Source: Nitratireductor mangrovi (lineage in GTDB: Bacteria; Pseudomonadota; Alphaproteobacteria; Rhizobiales; Rhizobiaceae). Taken from it: 64,000 nt of DNA. This document shows, piece after piece, positions 1 through 8,565 of this stretch. Below the pieces are notes generated by a model. The model was not told the origin of the DNA. It ran no database searches and saw only the letters and a program-made list of their open reading frames with translations. The stretch's first letter is position 1. The number at the start of each line of letters is the position of its first letter. The stretch is taken from assembly GCF_007922615.2 (NCBI RefSeq), contig NZ_CP042301.2, forward strand, positions 1,302,001 through 1,366,000, in the 5' to 3' direction. The position numbers and the translations under genes were made by a program.

Positions 1-698
1 GCGAAGCCGCCCGTCTCAACCGCGCCGAAGACCAGCACTGCCGCCGTCGCCGTCGGCACCAGGAAGATGTAGCCGGCGAAGCTGCCCCGGCGCGTCGGCC
101 CGGCGATCGCCGGGCTTTCCTTCCAGGCCGCCAGCACGGGGATCGCGGAGGCGAGCGTGATCGCGAAGCCGACCGCGAATGGCAGGATGCCGTCGCTGCC
201 GAGGCGCGAGAACAGCCACGGCCCGAAGGCGAAGCCGAGCGAAAGAACGGTGGCGTAGATGCCGAGCGCCAGGCCGCGCTTGCTCGGCGGCGCCGACGCG
301 CTGATCCAGAATTCGGACAGGATGAACAGCGTCGTGATCGCGGCGTGGAGCACGATGCGCAGCGGGAACCACATCCAGAACGAGCTGGCGAAATAGAAGC
401 TGACGAAGGAGACGGCGCCGGCGACGATCGCGAACAGCATGGTGCGCACCACCCCGAGCCGGACGGCGAGCGGAATGGCCAGCGGCGCCATGGCGATTGA
501 AGCGGCGCCGGCGACCGCCGTGTTGAGCCCGATCATCGTGGCCGAGAAGCCGCGCGCCTCGAGGATCACGCTCAGCAGCGGGATGCCGAGGCCGATGGCG
601 ATGCCGACGGCGCTGATCGAGGCAATGGCCGCGCCGAGCGCCAGCCAGCGGACCGGTTCCTCGGTCGATCCCGCTTCGCTGGTCGAGATCCCCGCCAT
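1..698 (-). CDS. MFS transporter, C-terminal part cut by the window edge
   Basis: The reading frame starts at the ATG at 698 and runs off the left edge, giving about 232 residues of an integral membrane protein. Successive hydrophobic segments (the first has an Ala/Ile/Gly-rich stretch with a GIAIGLGIPLL motif) are separated by short charged loops such as SKRGLALGIYATVLSLGFAFGP, which resembles the loop and helix pattern of major facilitator efflux proteins. It follows the NUDIX gene with a gap of 21 bases and is the last visible member of the topA operon. Substrate cannot be told. The start is supported only by a weak GGACAGGG upstream. Confidence 0.75.
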   Translation of the reverse strand, partial: MAGISTSEAGSTEEPVRWLALGAAIASISAVGIAIGLGIPLLSVILEARGFSATMIGLNTAVAGAASIAMAPLAIPLAVRLGVVRTMLFAIVAGAVSFVSFYFASSFWMWFPLRIVLHAAITTLFILSEFWISASAPPSKRGLALGIYATVLSLGFAFGPWLFSRLGSDGILPFAVGFAITLASAIPVLAAWKESPAIAGPTRRGSFAGYIFLVPTATAAVLVFGAVETGGF

Positions 699-719
699 CG
701 CCCTGTCCGTGCCGGATGA

Positions 720-1460
720 TCAGACCAGAACGCGCACGAAGCGGTTGTGGAGCATGCGGTAGAAGGGCGCTTCGCCGCCCGGCGAAAGCTCCGGGTCGTC
801 CTTCAGCCGCGCCTGCAACTCGCCAAGCACGGTGCGCGTGATCGCCGGGATTTCGGCTTCGAGCGCTTCCGGGAGCGGCAGCCAGACGAGTTCTTCGAGT
901 TCGTTGGTCGGTCCGCCGTCGGGCAGTTCCAGCGCCACGTCGCTGCGCCATGCCGACAGGAAGCGCGTGTCGAAGCGGCGCACGCGGCCGGGCGGGGTGA
1001 TGGCGCGGGCGACAAAACGCAACCGGTCGAGCGTCGGCTGGATGCCGTGCTCGGCAAATGCCTCCCAGCCGGGATTGCGGGTCGCAAACGCCTCGCGGCG
1101 GCCGATCATCAGCCCGGCTTCCTCATAGGCCTCGCGGATTGCCGACAGCGCGATGGCGCGGGCACGCGCCGGCGTGGCACGGGCGCCGTCGCCCGCGATC
1201 CGGCGCTCCTCGTCGGGGTGCAGCGGCGCGGCGGTGACGATGCGGCTGTCGGCCGGGTCGGTGCGCCCGCCCGGAAAAACGAACTTGCCGGGCATGAAGG
1301 CATGGGCGCGGTGGCGCCGCCCGAGCAGGACGCGGGTTTGGCCGCGGTCGCGGTCGAGCAGGATCAGCGTTGCCGCGTCGCGCGGCCGCATCGGCTTGCC
1401 GCCAAGCGCGAAATCCTTCGATTCGACGCGGTCGACCTCGGCGCGGCTCATGCCGTCCAT
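720..1460 (-). CDS. NUDIX hydrolase
   Basis: 246 residues. It hydrolyses nucleoside diphosphates linked to another moiety; the substrate is unknown. The Nudix box is visible as REAYEEAGL, fitting REUXEEXGU, in the middle of the protein, preceded by a PGKFVFPGG motif near residue 70. I chose the ATG at 1460 because GGAGG lies 7 bases before it; a start at 1493 would overlap the DUF983 stop codon as ATGA and add 11 residues, so translational coupling from there is the alternative. It belongs to the topA-rnr-DUF983-NUDIX run common in Rhizobiales. Confidence 0.88.
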   Translation of the reverse strand: MDGMSRAEVDRVESKDFALGGKPMRPRDAATLILLDRDRGQTRVLLGRRHRAHAFMPGKFVFPGGRTDPADSRIVTAAPLHPDEERRIAGDGARATPARARAIALSAIREAYEEAGLMIGRREAFATRNPGWEAFAEHGIQPTLDRLRFVARAITPPGRVRRFDTRFLSAWRSDVALELPDGGPTNELEELVWLPLPEALEAEIPAITRTVLGELQARLKDDPELSPGGEAPFYRMLHNRFVRVLV

Positions 1461-1489
1461 CACGTTTCCTCCGCCCTTTTTCGCGCCGC

Positions 1490-1924
1490 TCATAGTTCGG
1501 GATGGGTCTCCGGCGCGTCGCTCTGCCCGCCGAAGCCGTGCATGAAGAGCGCCCATTGCAGACCGACCACGGAGCCCTTGACCGGGCGCAGCAGCGCCAG
1601 CGACGACAGGATGGTGATCGGCACCCAGATGGCGAGATGCTGCCAGGTGGACAGCGAGGTCGTGGCTTCGACGCCCATGAAGGCGCCGACCACGATGTGG
1701 CCGACGATGACCACGACGAGATAGGCCGGCAAATCGTCGGCGCGGTGATGGTGAAATTCTTCCCCGCAGGCTTCGCAATGTTCGGCCGTCTTTACGAAGC
1801 CGGCAAACAGCCGCCCCTCTCCGCAATGCGGGCAGCGCCCGAAAAAGCCGCGCTTCATCGCCTGCCAGACCGGGCGGACCGGCCTCGTGGATGCGGCGTC
1901 GCCGCCAAAACTCTCGACCGTCAT
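1490..1924 (-). CDS. DUF983 family membrane protein
   Basis: About 144 residues. A zinc-ribbon-like N-terminal part (CPHCGEGRLF near residue 30, CEACGEEF about 20 residues later) is followed by two hydrophobic helices, the classic DUF983 layout. Function is unknown. AAGGAG lies 6 bases before the ATG at 1924; a second ATG at 1927 is just 3 bases from it. The start overlaps the rnr stop codon, so the two are probably translationally coupled. Confidence 0.85.
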   Translation of the reverse strand: MTVESFGGDAASTRPVRPVWQAMKRGFFGRCPHCGEGRLFAGFVKTAEHCEACGEEFHHHRADDLPAYLVVVIVGHIVVGAFMGVEATTSLSTWQHLAIWVPITILSSLALLRPVKGSVVGLQWALFMHGFGGQSDAPETHPEL

Positions 1925-4209
1925 CATCGTCTCCTTGCGCGGCCCGTCGCGCGCTGCCGCGATGCGCCCGTCCGCGACCGTGACATCCTCTTTGCCTTGT
2001 GGAAAGAGCGTGTCGGCGCCGCCAGCGGCCTGGGCTCGCTCAGCATCTCGAAGCGCAGGGCGCCCGCCAGCGGCGCGACCTCGACCAGCCGGACCTCGAC
2101 CCGGTCGCCCAGCCTGAAGCCTTTCGAACTCTTGTTGCCGACGAGCGAATGGGCCGATTCGTCGTAAACGTAGTAATCGTCACCCAGAGATGACACCGGT
2201 ATGAAGCCATCGGCGCCGTAAGCCGGCAATTGGACAAAAAGTCCCGCCTTGGTGACGCCCGATATGCGCCCGTCGAAGCTCTCGCCGCGGCGGGTGGCGA
2301 GATGCCCGGCGATCAGCCGGTCGACGGTGTCGCGCTCGGCCGCCATCGCCCGGCGCTCGGCGGCCGAGATCAGCGCGGCGGTGTCGTCCAGACGCTCTTC
2401 CTCGGCCGGCGTCAGCCCGTCCTTGCCGAGCCCCAGCGCGCCGATCAGCGCCCGGTGGACGATCAGGTCGGCATAGCGACGGATCGGCGAGGTGAAATGC
2501 GCGTAGCGCCTGAGGTTGAGGCCGAAATGGCCGATATTGTCGGGCGAATATTCGGCCTGGCTCTGCGAGCGCAGCACAACCTCGTTGACCAGCACCTCGT
2601 GGTCCTCGCCCTTCACCTTGCCGAGGATGGTGTTGAACTGCGCCGGGCGCAGTTGCGCGCCGCGCGCCAGCGACATGCCGATCGTCTTGAGGAACTCGCG
2701 CAGCGATTCCTGCTTGGCAAGCGACGGCGCGTCGTGGATGCGGTAGACCAGCGCCTGGCGTTTGCCTTCCAGCGTCTCGGCGGCCGCGACATTGGCCTGG
2801 ATCATGAATTCCTCGATCAGCCGGTGAGCGGCGAGCCGTTCGGGCACCACCACGCGGTCGACCTTGCCCTCGGCGTCGAGCAGGATCTTGCGCTCGGGCA
2901 GGTCCAGTTCCAGCGGCTTGCGGCTGTCGCGACCGCGCCCAAGCACCTCATACGCGGCCCAGAGCGGCTTCAGGACCTCGTCCAGCAGCGGCCCGGTCTT
3001 GTCGTCCGGCGCGCCGTCGATCGCGGCCTGCGCCTGCGGGTAGGAGAGCCTTGCGGCGGAGCGCATCATGATCCGGTGGAAGGAATGCCGGACTTTGCGG
3101 CCGTCGGCGGCGAACACCATGCGCACGGCAAGGGCAGGGCGGTCCTCCGCCTCGCGCAGCGAGCAAAGGTCGTTGGAGATGCGTTCCGGCAGCATCGGCA
3201 CCACGCGGTCAGGGAAATAGACCGAATTGCCGCGCTTCAGCGCCTCGCGATCGAGCGCCGAGCCCGGTCGGACATAGGCCGCGACGTCGGCGATGGCGAC
3301 GGTGACGATGATGCCGCCGGGATTGGCGGGGTCCTCGTCCGGCTGGCCGTGGACGGCATCGTCGTGGTCCTTGGCATCGGCCGGGTCGATGGTGACGAGC
3401 GGCAGCTCGCGCCAGTCCTCGCGGCCCGATAGGGTGGCCGGCCTGGCGGCCTCGGCCTCGCCCAGCACCTCGGGCGGGAAGATGTGCGGGATGTCATGGG
3501 CGTGGATGGCGATCATCGAGACCGCCTTCTCGCTGGTCAGCGAGCCGATGACGTTGAGCACCTTGCCATGCGGCGCTCCGTAGCGGTTCGGGCGCCGCGT
3601 CTCCAGTTCGACAAGGTCGCCGGTTTCGGCGCCATTGAGTGCTTCCGTCGGGATGGTCACTTCCGGCTGGCGCCGCTCGACCGGCTCGGCGACGAAGCTG
3701 CCGTCCTGACGCCTGGCGATGACGCCGAGGATGGCGTCGCGGCGCTTGTCGAACACCTTCATGACGCGCGCCGTGTAGGCGGGACCGTCGGCAGCATCGC
3801 GGGCGAAGATGCGCGCCAGCACCCGGTCGCCGACGCCGGCAGTGGCCGCCTTGCCGCCGCGCGCCTGGCCGAGCGCGATCACCACCGGCTCGGCCTCCTC
3901 GTCGGTCTCCGAAGGCCGGGCGAGCAGGCCGCCGTCGGCATCGCGGCCGAAGACGTCGAGGACGGCGACCGGCGGCAGCGCGCCGGGCCGGCGCAGCCGC
4001 TTGCCCTGGCGGGCGAGCAGGCCCTCACCCTCGAAGTCGCGCAGAAGCTGCTTCAGCCAGATGCGGTCGTCGCCCTTGAGCGAAAACGCCTTGGCGATGT
4101 CGCGTTTGGTGGCGCGGTCGGGATTGTCGGCGATGAAGCGCAGCACATCGTCGCGGGTGGGGCGTTCGCCGCCGCCGTTCCTGTCCGTCCTCTTCGGCTT
4201 CTTCGTCAC
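1924..4209 (-). CDS. rnr: ribonuclease R
   Basis: 761 residues, the usual size for alphaproteobacterial RNase R. It is a processive 3'-to-5' exoribonuclease that degrades structured RNA. An N-terminal winged-helix region (about 1-70) is followed by cold-shock-like domains, then the RNB catalytic domain with the acidic cluster DPADAKDHDD at about residues 275-284, and a C-terminal S1 domain (about 640-725) with GLFVQLPAYGADGFIPVSSL. The tail is basic, as in other RNase R proteins. The ATG overlaps the topA stop codon as ATGA, so it is coupled to topA. Confidence 0.95.
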   Translation of the reverse strand: MTKKPKRTDRNGGGERPTRDDVLRFIADNPDRATKRDIAKAFSLKGDDRIWLKQLLRDFEGEGLLARQGKRLRRPGALPPVAVLDVFGRDADGGLLARPSETDEEAEPVVIALGQARGGKAATAGVGDRVLARIFARDAADGPAYTARVMKVFDKRRDAILGVIARRQDGSFVAEPVERRQPEVTIPTEALNGAETGDLVELETRRPNRYGAPHGKVLNVIGSLTSEKAVSMIAIHAHDIPHIFPPEVLGEAEAARPATLSGREDWRELPLVTIDPADAKDHDDAVHGQPDEDPANPGGIIVTVAIADVAAYVRPGSALDREALKRGNSVYFPDRVVPMLPERISNDLCSLREAEDRPALAVRMVFAADGRKVRHSFHRIMMRSAARLSYPQAQAAIDGAPDDKTGPLLDEVLKPLWAAYEVLGRGRDSRKPLELDLPERKILLDAEGKVDRVVVPERLAAHRLIEEFMIQANVAAAETLEGKRQALVYRIHDAPSLAKQESLREFLKTIGMSLARGAQLRPAQFNTILGKVKGEDHEVLVNEVVLRSQSQAEYSPDNIGHFGLNLRRYAHFTSPIRRYADLIVHRALIGALGLGKDGLTPAEEERLDDTAALISAAERRAMAAERDTVDRLIAGHLATRRGESFDGRISGVTKAGLFVQLPAYGADGFIPVSSLGDDYYVYDESAHSLVGNKSSKGFRLGDRVEVRLVEVAPLAGALRFEMLSEPRPLAAPTRSFHKAKRMSRSRTGASRQRATGRARRR

Positions 4210-6815
4210 GAACCGGCCGCTTGTCCGCTTTTATCGGCGGATTTTTTCCCGGTTTTTGGGGCCTTTCCGCCGGTCTTCGCCGACTTGCCGCGTTTCGCGC
4301 CGCCCGACTTGCCGGCCTTCTCCGCGATCAGAGCCAGCGCCTCTTCCATCGTCACCGCCATCGGGTCCTTGCCCTTGGGCAGGGTCGCGTTGACCTTGCC
4401 GTGATTGACATAGGGACCGTAGCGGCCGTCGCGCACGGTGATCGCGCCGCCGTCGGGATGATCGCCGAGTTCCTTGAGCGCTGCCGGCTTGCCACCGCGG
4501 CCGCGGACGCCCTTGGCCTGCTTTTCGGCGATCAGCGACACCGCGCGGTTGATGCCGACGGAAAACACATCCTCGATGGAGTCGAGATTGGCGTAGGCCC
4601 CGTCATGCAGAAGGAACGGGCCGTAGCGTCCGAGCCCGGCCGAGATCATCTTGCCGGTCTCGGGATGCGGGCCGACATTGCGCGGCAGCGACAGCAGCGC
4701 CAGCGCGCGCTCATGGTCGATGGAGTCGGGCGTCCAGCCCTTGGGCAGGCTGGAGCGCTTGGCCTCCTTGCCCTCGCCGCGCTGGACATAGGGCCCGAAA
4801 CGGCCGCTCTTAAGGACGATCGCCTCGCCGGTATAAGGGTCGGTGCCGAGCTCGCGGTCGCCGGTCTCGCCGACGGCCTCGCCATTGCCGTTGTCGGCGC
4901 CAAGCTGGCGGGTGTAGCCGCATTCGGGATAGTTGGAGCAGCCGATAAAGGCGCCGTAGCGGCCGAGCTTGAGCGACAGCTGGCCGGCGCCGCATTTGGG
5001 GCAAAGGCGCGGGTCGCCGCCATCCTCGCGCGCCGGAAAGACCAGCGGCGCCAGTTCCTCGTTGAGCGCGTCCAGCACTTCCGAAACGCGCAATTCCTTG
5101 ATGCCGTCGACGGCGCCGGAGAATTCGCGCCAGAAATCGCGCAGCACGTCCTTCCAGGCAAGCTTGCCGTCCGAGATCTGGTCGAGCTTTTCCTCCAGCG
5201 CGGCGGTGAAGTCGTATTCGACATAGCGGTCGAAGAAGCTTTCCAGGAAGGTTGTCACCAGCCGGCCCTTGGCCTCCGGCACCAGCCTGCGCTTGTCGAT
5301 CTGGACGTAGCCGCGATCCTCGAGCGTCTTCAGCGTCGCTGCATAGGTGGAGGGACGGCCGATGCCGAGCTCCTCCATCTTCTTGATCAGCGAGGCTTCC
5401 GAATAGCGCGGCGGCGGCTCTGTGGTGTGCTGGGTGACGTCGATCGCCTCGCGTGCCAGCCGCTCCCCGGAATTGATCTCCGGCAGGCGCCGGCTTTCCT
5501 CGTCCTCGGCGTCCTCGTCCTTGCGGTCGGCATAGGCGGCCAGGAAGCCGTCGAACTTGATGACCGAGCCGACCGCGCGCAGCGACGCCGAGCGGGCGCC
5601 ATTGCGGGCGTCGATCTCGACCGTCGTGCGCTCGATTTCGGCCGAAACCATCTGGCTGGAAATGGCGCGCTTCCAGATCAGGTCGTAGAGCCTGGCCTGG
5701 TCGGCCTCCAGATATTGGCGCACGCTGTCGGGCGTGCGCGAGAAATCGGTCGGGCGGATCGCCTCGTGCGCCTCCTGGGCGTTCTTGGCCTTGGTCGAAT
5801 AGAAGCGGGGCTTTTCGGGGAGGTAGCGTGCGCCAAAGGCGCTGGCAATGGTCTCGCGGGCGCCGTCGATGGCCTCGGGCGCGATCTGAACGCCGTCGGT
5901 GCGCATATAGGTGATGAGGCCGGCGGTCTCGCCGCCGATTTCGACGCCCTCGTAGAGCCGCTGCGCCACCTGCATGGTGCGCGAGGCGGAGAAACCGAGC
6001 CGCGAGGAGGCAGCCTGCTGGAGGGTCGAGGTGGTGAAGGGCGGCACCGGATTGCGCTTTGTCGGCTTCGCCTCGACCGAGGCGGCGCCGAACTCGGCCC
6101 CGTCCAGCATCTCCTTGATCGCGTCGGCCTCCTCCTGGCTCTTGATGTCGAGCTTCTGGAGCTTGCGGCCCTCGAAAGCGGTCAGCCGTGCCTCGAAGCT
6201 TTCCTTGCGCGGCGTGCCGAGCGTGGCGGCGACCAGCCAGTAATCCTCGCGCACGAAGCGCTCGATCTCGGCCTCGCGGTCGCAGACCAGCCGCAGCGCC
6301 ACCGACTGCACGCGGCCGGCCGAACGGGCGCCCGGCAGCTTGCGCCACAGCACCGGCGACAGGGTGAAGCCGACCAGATAATCGAGCGCCCGACGGGCGA
6401 GATAGGCATCGACCAGCGGCACGTCGATGTCGCGCGGCTGGGCCATGGCGTCGAGCACGGCCTTCTTAGTGATGGCGTTGAAGACCACGCGGCGCACCGG
6501 CTTGTCCTTGAGCGCCTTCTTCTGGCGCAGCACTTCCAGCACATGCCAGGAGATCGCCTCGCCCTCGCGGTCGGGGTCGGTGGCAAGGACCAGCCCGTCG
6601 GCGTCCTTGACGGCGCGGGCGATGTCGGTGAGGCGCTTCGACGACTTGCCGTCGACCTCCCAGGACATCGAAAAATCCTCGTCCGGGCGTACCGAACCGT
6701 CCTTGGCCGGCAGATCGCGCACGTGGCCGAACGACGCCAGGACGGTATAGTCGCGGCCCAGATATTTGTTGATGGTTTTCGCCTTGGCTGGCGACTCGAC
6801 GATGACGACGTCCAT
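4206..6815 (-). CDS. topA: DNA topoisomerase I (type IA)
   Basis: 869 residues; relaxes negative supercoils by cutting one strand. Toprim acidic motif DPDREGE at about 80-86, catalytic Tyr303 in GLITYMRTDG, a four-cysteine zinc ribbon (CPKCGAG ... CSNYPECGY, about 605-632), three later glycine-rich repeats of the GRYGP/GRFGP type, and a Lys/Gly/Ser-rich disordered tail of about 35 residues. The start at 6815 matches the conserved opening MDVVIVESPAKAKT; an open frame continues to 6890 without family-like residues. It heads the minus-strand operon. In many relatives dprA sits just upstream; here it does not. Confidence 0.96.
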   Translation of the reverse strand: MDVVIVESPAKAKTINKYLGRDYTVLASFGHVRDLPAKDGSVRPDEDFSMSWEVDGKSSKRLTDIARAVKDADGLVLATDPDREGEAISWHVLEVLRQKKALKDKPVRRVVFNAITKKAVLDAMAQPRDIDVPLVDAYLARRALDYLVGFTLSPVLWRKLPGARSAGRVQSVALRLVCDREAEIERFVREDYWLVAATLGTPRKESFEARLTAFEGRKLQKLDIKSQEEADAIKEMLDGAEFGAASVEAKPTKRNPVPPFTTSTLQQAASSRLGFSASRTMQVAQRLYEGVEIGGETAGLITYMRTDGVQIAPEAIDGARETIASAFGARYLPEKPRFYSTKAKNAQEAHEAIRPTDFSRTPDSVRQYLEADQARLYDLIWKRAISSQMVSAEIERTTVEIDARNGARSASLRAVGSVIKFDGFLAAYADRKDEDAEDEESRRLPEINSGERLAREAIDVTQHTTEPPPRYSEASLIKKMEELGIGRPSTYAATLKTLEDRGYVQIDKRRLVPEAKGRLVTTFLESFFDRYVEYDFTAALEEKLDQISDGKLAWKDVLRDFWREFSGAVDGIKELRVSEVLDALNEELAPLVFPAREDGGDPRLCPKCGAGQLSLKLGRYGAFIGCSNYPECGYTRQLGADNGNGEAVGETGDRELGTDPYTGEAIVLKSGRFGPYVQRGEGKEAKRSSLPKGWTPDSIDHERALALLSLPRNVGPHPETGKMISAGLGRYGPFLLHDGAYANLDSIEDVFSVGINRAVSLIAEKQAKGVRGRGGKPAALKELGDHPDGGAITVRDGRYGPYVNHGKVNATLPKGKDPMAVTMEEALALIAEKAGKSGGAKRGKSAKTGGKAPKTGKKSADKSGQAAGS

Positions 6816-6969
6816 GATTCCCGTGGTGATCCTGCGCGGCGCCGGAACGCCGCAACCCATGCGCGACACGCCGCCTTCGACCCAAAACACTGCGTCAAAT
6901 GGCTGGCGTTTGGGGCGCGGTCAAGCCCTCGGCCGGCAAAGGCGCGCCCGAGCAGCTCGCCTCACGACG

Positions 6970-6995
6970 GGTTGTATAGACATATATATACAACC
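6970..6995. promoter_or_regulatory. inverted repeat, candidate operator
   Basis: GGTTGTATA at 6970-6978 is mirrored exactly by TATACAACC at 6987-6995 across an 8-base AT-rich spacer. It lies in the 290-base gap between divergent topA and the small gene at 7106. TTGTATA half-sites are typical of GntR-family operators, but the binding protein is unknown. The rest of the gap (6816-7105) shows nothing else I can name. Confidence 0.4.
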
Positions 6996-7105
6996 AATGG
7001 TAAGGAAAGGTGTGCCTTTTGCACCGGCCCGCTGGCAAGGTCCGGGGGCGAAGAGGCGGCGCATCGCCGGCGCGTCCACCCACGAATCAGGCCAGACGAG
7101 CGGGA

Positions 7106-7327
7106 ATGTCACAGGATCGCAGCTACAACCGCACCGAGACACTCGATTTCATACAGTCGATGCTGGGCCAGTTGCGTACCATGGCCGAGGCGGAACGGCT
7201 CGATATGCTCTCCTACCTGATCGAAATGGCCTATGTGGAGGCGGGCGATATCATCCGCGGCGACCGCCCGCTCAGGCAAGGCTCGGCATTGCAGGATCCC
7301 GCGCGCAATCGGCGCTACGGCGCCTGA
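7106..7327 (+). CDS. small conserved rhizobial protein, unknown function
   Basis: 73 residues, soluble, mostly helical by composition, with the core TLDFIQSMLGQLRTMAEAER followed by LDMLSYLIEMAYVEAGDI. The pattern resembles a small hypothetical protein I remember from many Rhizobiales, but no function is known to me. The ATG at 7106 follows a weak GCGGGA. It stands alone between topA and the DUF6481-like gene. Confidence 0.6.
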   Translation: MSQDRSYNRTETLDFIQSMLGQLRTMAEAERLDMLSYLIEMAYVEAGDIIRGDRPLRQGSALQDPARNRRYGA

Positions 7328-7448
7328 CGGCATTTTCGAGCCGGCGAGGCGCGCAATCGGTCGCCGCAAACGGCGCGACCGCGCAGGCGAAAGCGTGCAA
7401 AGGCGCTGTGCCAGTCAAAAATTTTCGTGGGGGGCTTGATCCTGCCGA

Positions 7449-7473
7449 GCGGGCGCATCATGTATGCGCCCGC
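7449..7473. repeat. perfect 10-bp inverted repeat in a gene leader
   Basis: GCGGGCGCAT, a 5-base loop, then ATGCGCCCGC. It sits 30 bases before the TTG start of the next gene and would be in that gene's mRNA leader. No T-run follows on either strand, so it is not a standard terminator. Confidence 0.4.
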
Positions 7474-7503
7474 AAATCACCAGCAGAAATTTACGGGTTA
7501 GCA

Positions 7504-7914
7504 TTGAGGAAGACCAAGGAACAGGACTTCGTCGAAAGACGCAAGGATGCAATGTCGGCCAAGCTGGCGTTGCTTGAGCGGTTCAAGAACCGGCCGGACG
7601 AGAACGATCCCGAAGTGCAGGCGCGAATCGCCGAACGCAAGGCGATCGCCGAGGCGCGCGAACAGCGCCAGAAGGAAAAGGAAGCGCGCCGGCAGGCCAA
7701 GCTCGCCGAAGAGGCGCGGCTGAAGGCCGAGCGCGAGGCCGCGATCGAATCCGAACGCCGGGCGCGCGAGGAAGAGGAACGCCGCGAGGCTGCTCGCCGC
7801 CAGGCCGAAGAGCTCGCGCGGCGTGCCGACCGCCTGGCCGACGACGCGGCCCGCAAGGCTGCGCGTGACGCCCGCTATGCGGCCCGCAAGGCGCGGGTAC
7901 GCAAGATCGGCTAA
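7504..7914 (+). CDS. DUF6481-like coiled-coil protein
   Basis: 136 residues dominated by Ala, Arg, Glu and Lys; almost the whole chain from residue 30 on reads as a charged helix or coiled coil. The opening (TTG)RKTKEQDFVERRKDA and the close RDARYAARKARVRKIG match my memory of the rhizobial DUF6481 family, which starts RNTNEKDF and ends in a similar RYANRKARQ motif. That decides for the TTG at 7504 over the ATG at 7552. Function is unknown. It ends 27 bases from the convergent putR. Confidence 0.6.
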   Translation: MRKTKEQDFVERRKDAMSAKLALLERFKNRPDENDPEVQARIAERKAIAEAREQRQKEKEARRQAKLAEEARLKAEREAAIESERRAREEEERREAARRQAEELARRADRLADDAARKAARDARYAARKARVRKIG

Positions 7915-7941
7915 AGGACCAGCGGTCCGGCGTTGGTCGGA

Positions 7942-8391
7942 CTAGCGGTCCTTGACCGTCTCCATGGCCACGAAGGTCGACGTCTGCGCGACATGGGGGA
8001 GCGCGGACAGCTTTTCGCCGAGAACACGGCGGTAGGCGGCGATGTCCCTCGTGCGCACCTTCAAAAGATAGTCGAAGCTCGCCGCGATCATGTGGCACTG
8101 CTCGATCTCGGGCACGGCAACGACGGCGCGGTTGAACGCGTCGAGCGCGGCCGAGCGCGTGTCCGACAGCTTGACCTGGACGAAGGCGACATGGCCTTCG
8201 CCCATGCGCTCCCTATCGACAATGGCGCCATAGCCGCGGATGTAGCCGTCCGCCTCCAGCCGCCGGACCCGTGCCTGCACCGGCGTCTTGGACAGACCGA
8301 CCTTTTCGGCCAGTTCGGCCATCGACAGGCGGCCCTGCCGCGACAGCGCGGCAACGATGTTGCGGTCAATGCGATCTAATTGATCTGCCAT
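7942..8391 (-). CDS. putR: Lrp/AsnC regulator of proline catabolism
   Basis: 149 residues. The N-terminal helix-turn-helix (LDRIDRNIVAALSRQGRLSM, then AELAEKVGLSKTPVQARVRRLEADGYI) is followed by the RAM effector domain (about 65-145). It is divergent from putA. In alphaproteobacteria such as Agrobacterium and Rhodobacter an Lrp-type PutR activates putA when proline is present; the same role is inferred here from position, and is needed because this PutA lacks its own DNA-binding domain. Confidence 0.88.
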   Translation of the reverse strand: MADQLDRIDRNIVAALSRQGRLSMAELAEKVGLSKTPVQARVRRLEADGYIRGYGAIVDRERMGEGHVAFVQVKLSDTRSAALDAFNRAVVAVPEIEQCHMIAASFDYLLKVRTRDIAAYRRVLGEKLSALPHVAQTSTFVAMETVKDR

Positions 8392-8565
8392 GGATCAAAT
8401 CATGCGTTCTTTGTTCGAAGTATGCCCTCATCTTTAGATCAAGCGGACTGCAATCGCCAGGTCTTTGGTCCGTTTGCGGTGCGACCCGATGCTATGAATC
8501 GGGCCGGCTAACGCCCTTGACCCGCTGCGGGGACGGCAGCCTATTCTCGCTCAGGAGGCCCGACC

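Noticed and set aside
4221..7220. A 999-codon open frame on the plus strand opposite topA
   Set aside because: It mirrors topA codon by codon, has no family motifs and no ribosome site. High G+C genes leave such open antisense frames; the same holds for the long plus-strand frames opposite rnr, tonB and uvrA.
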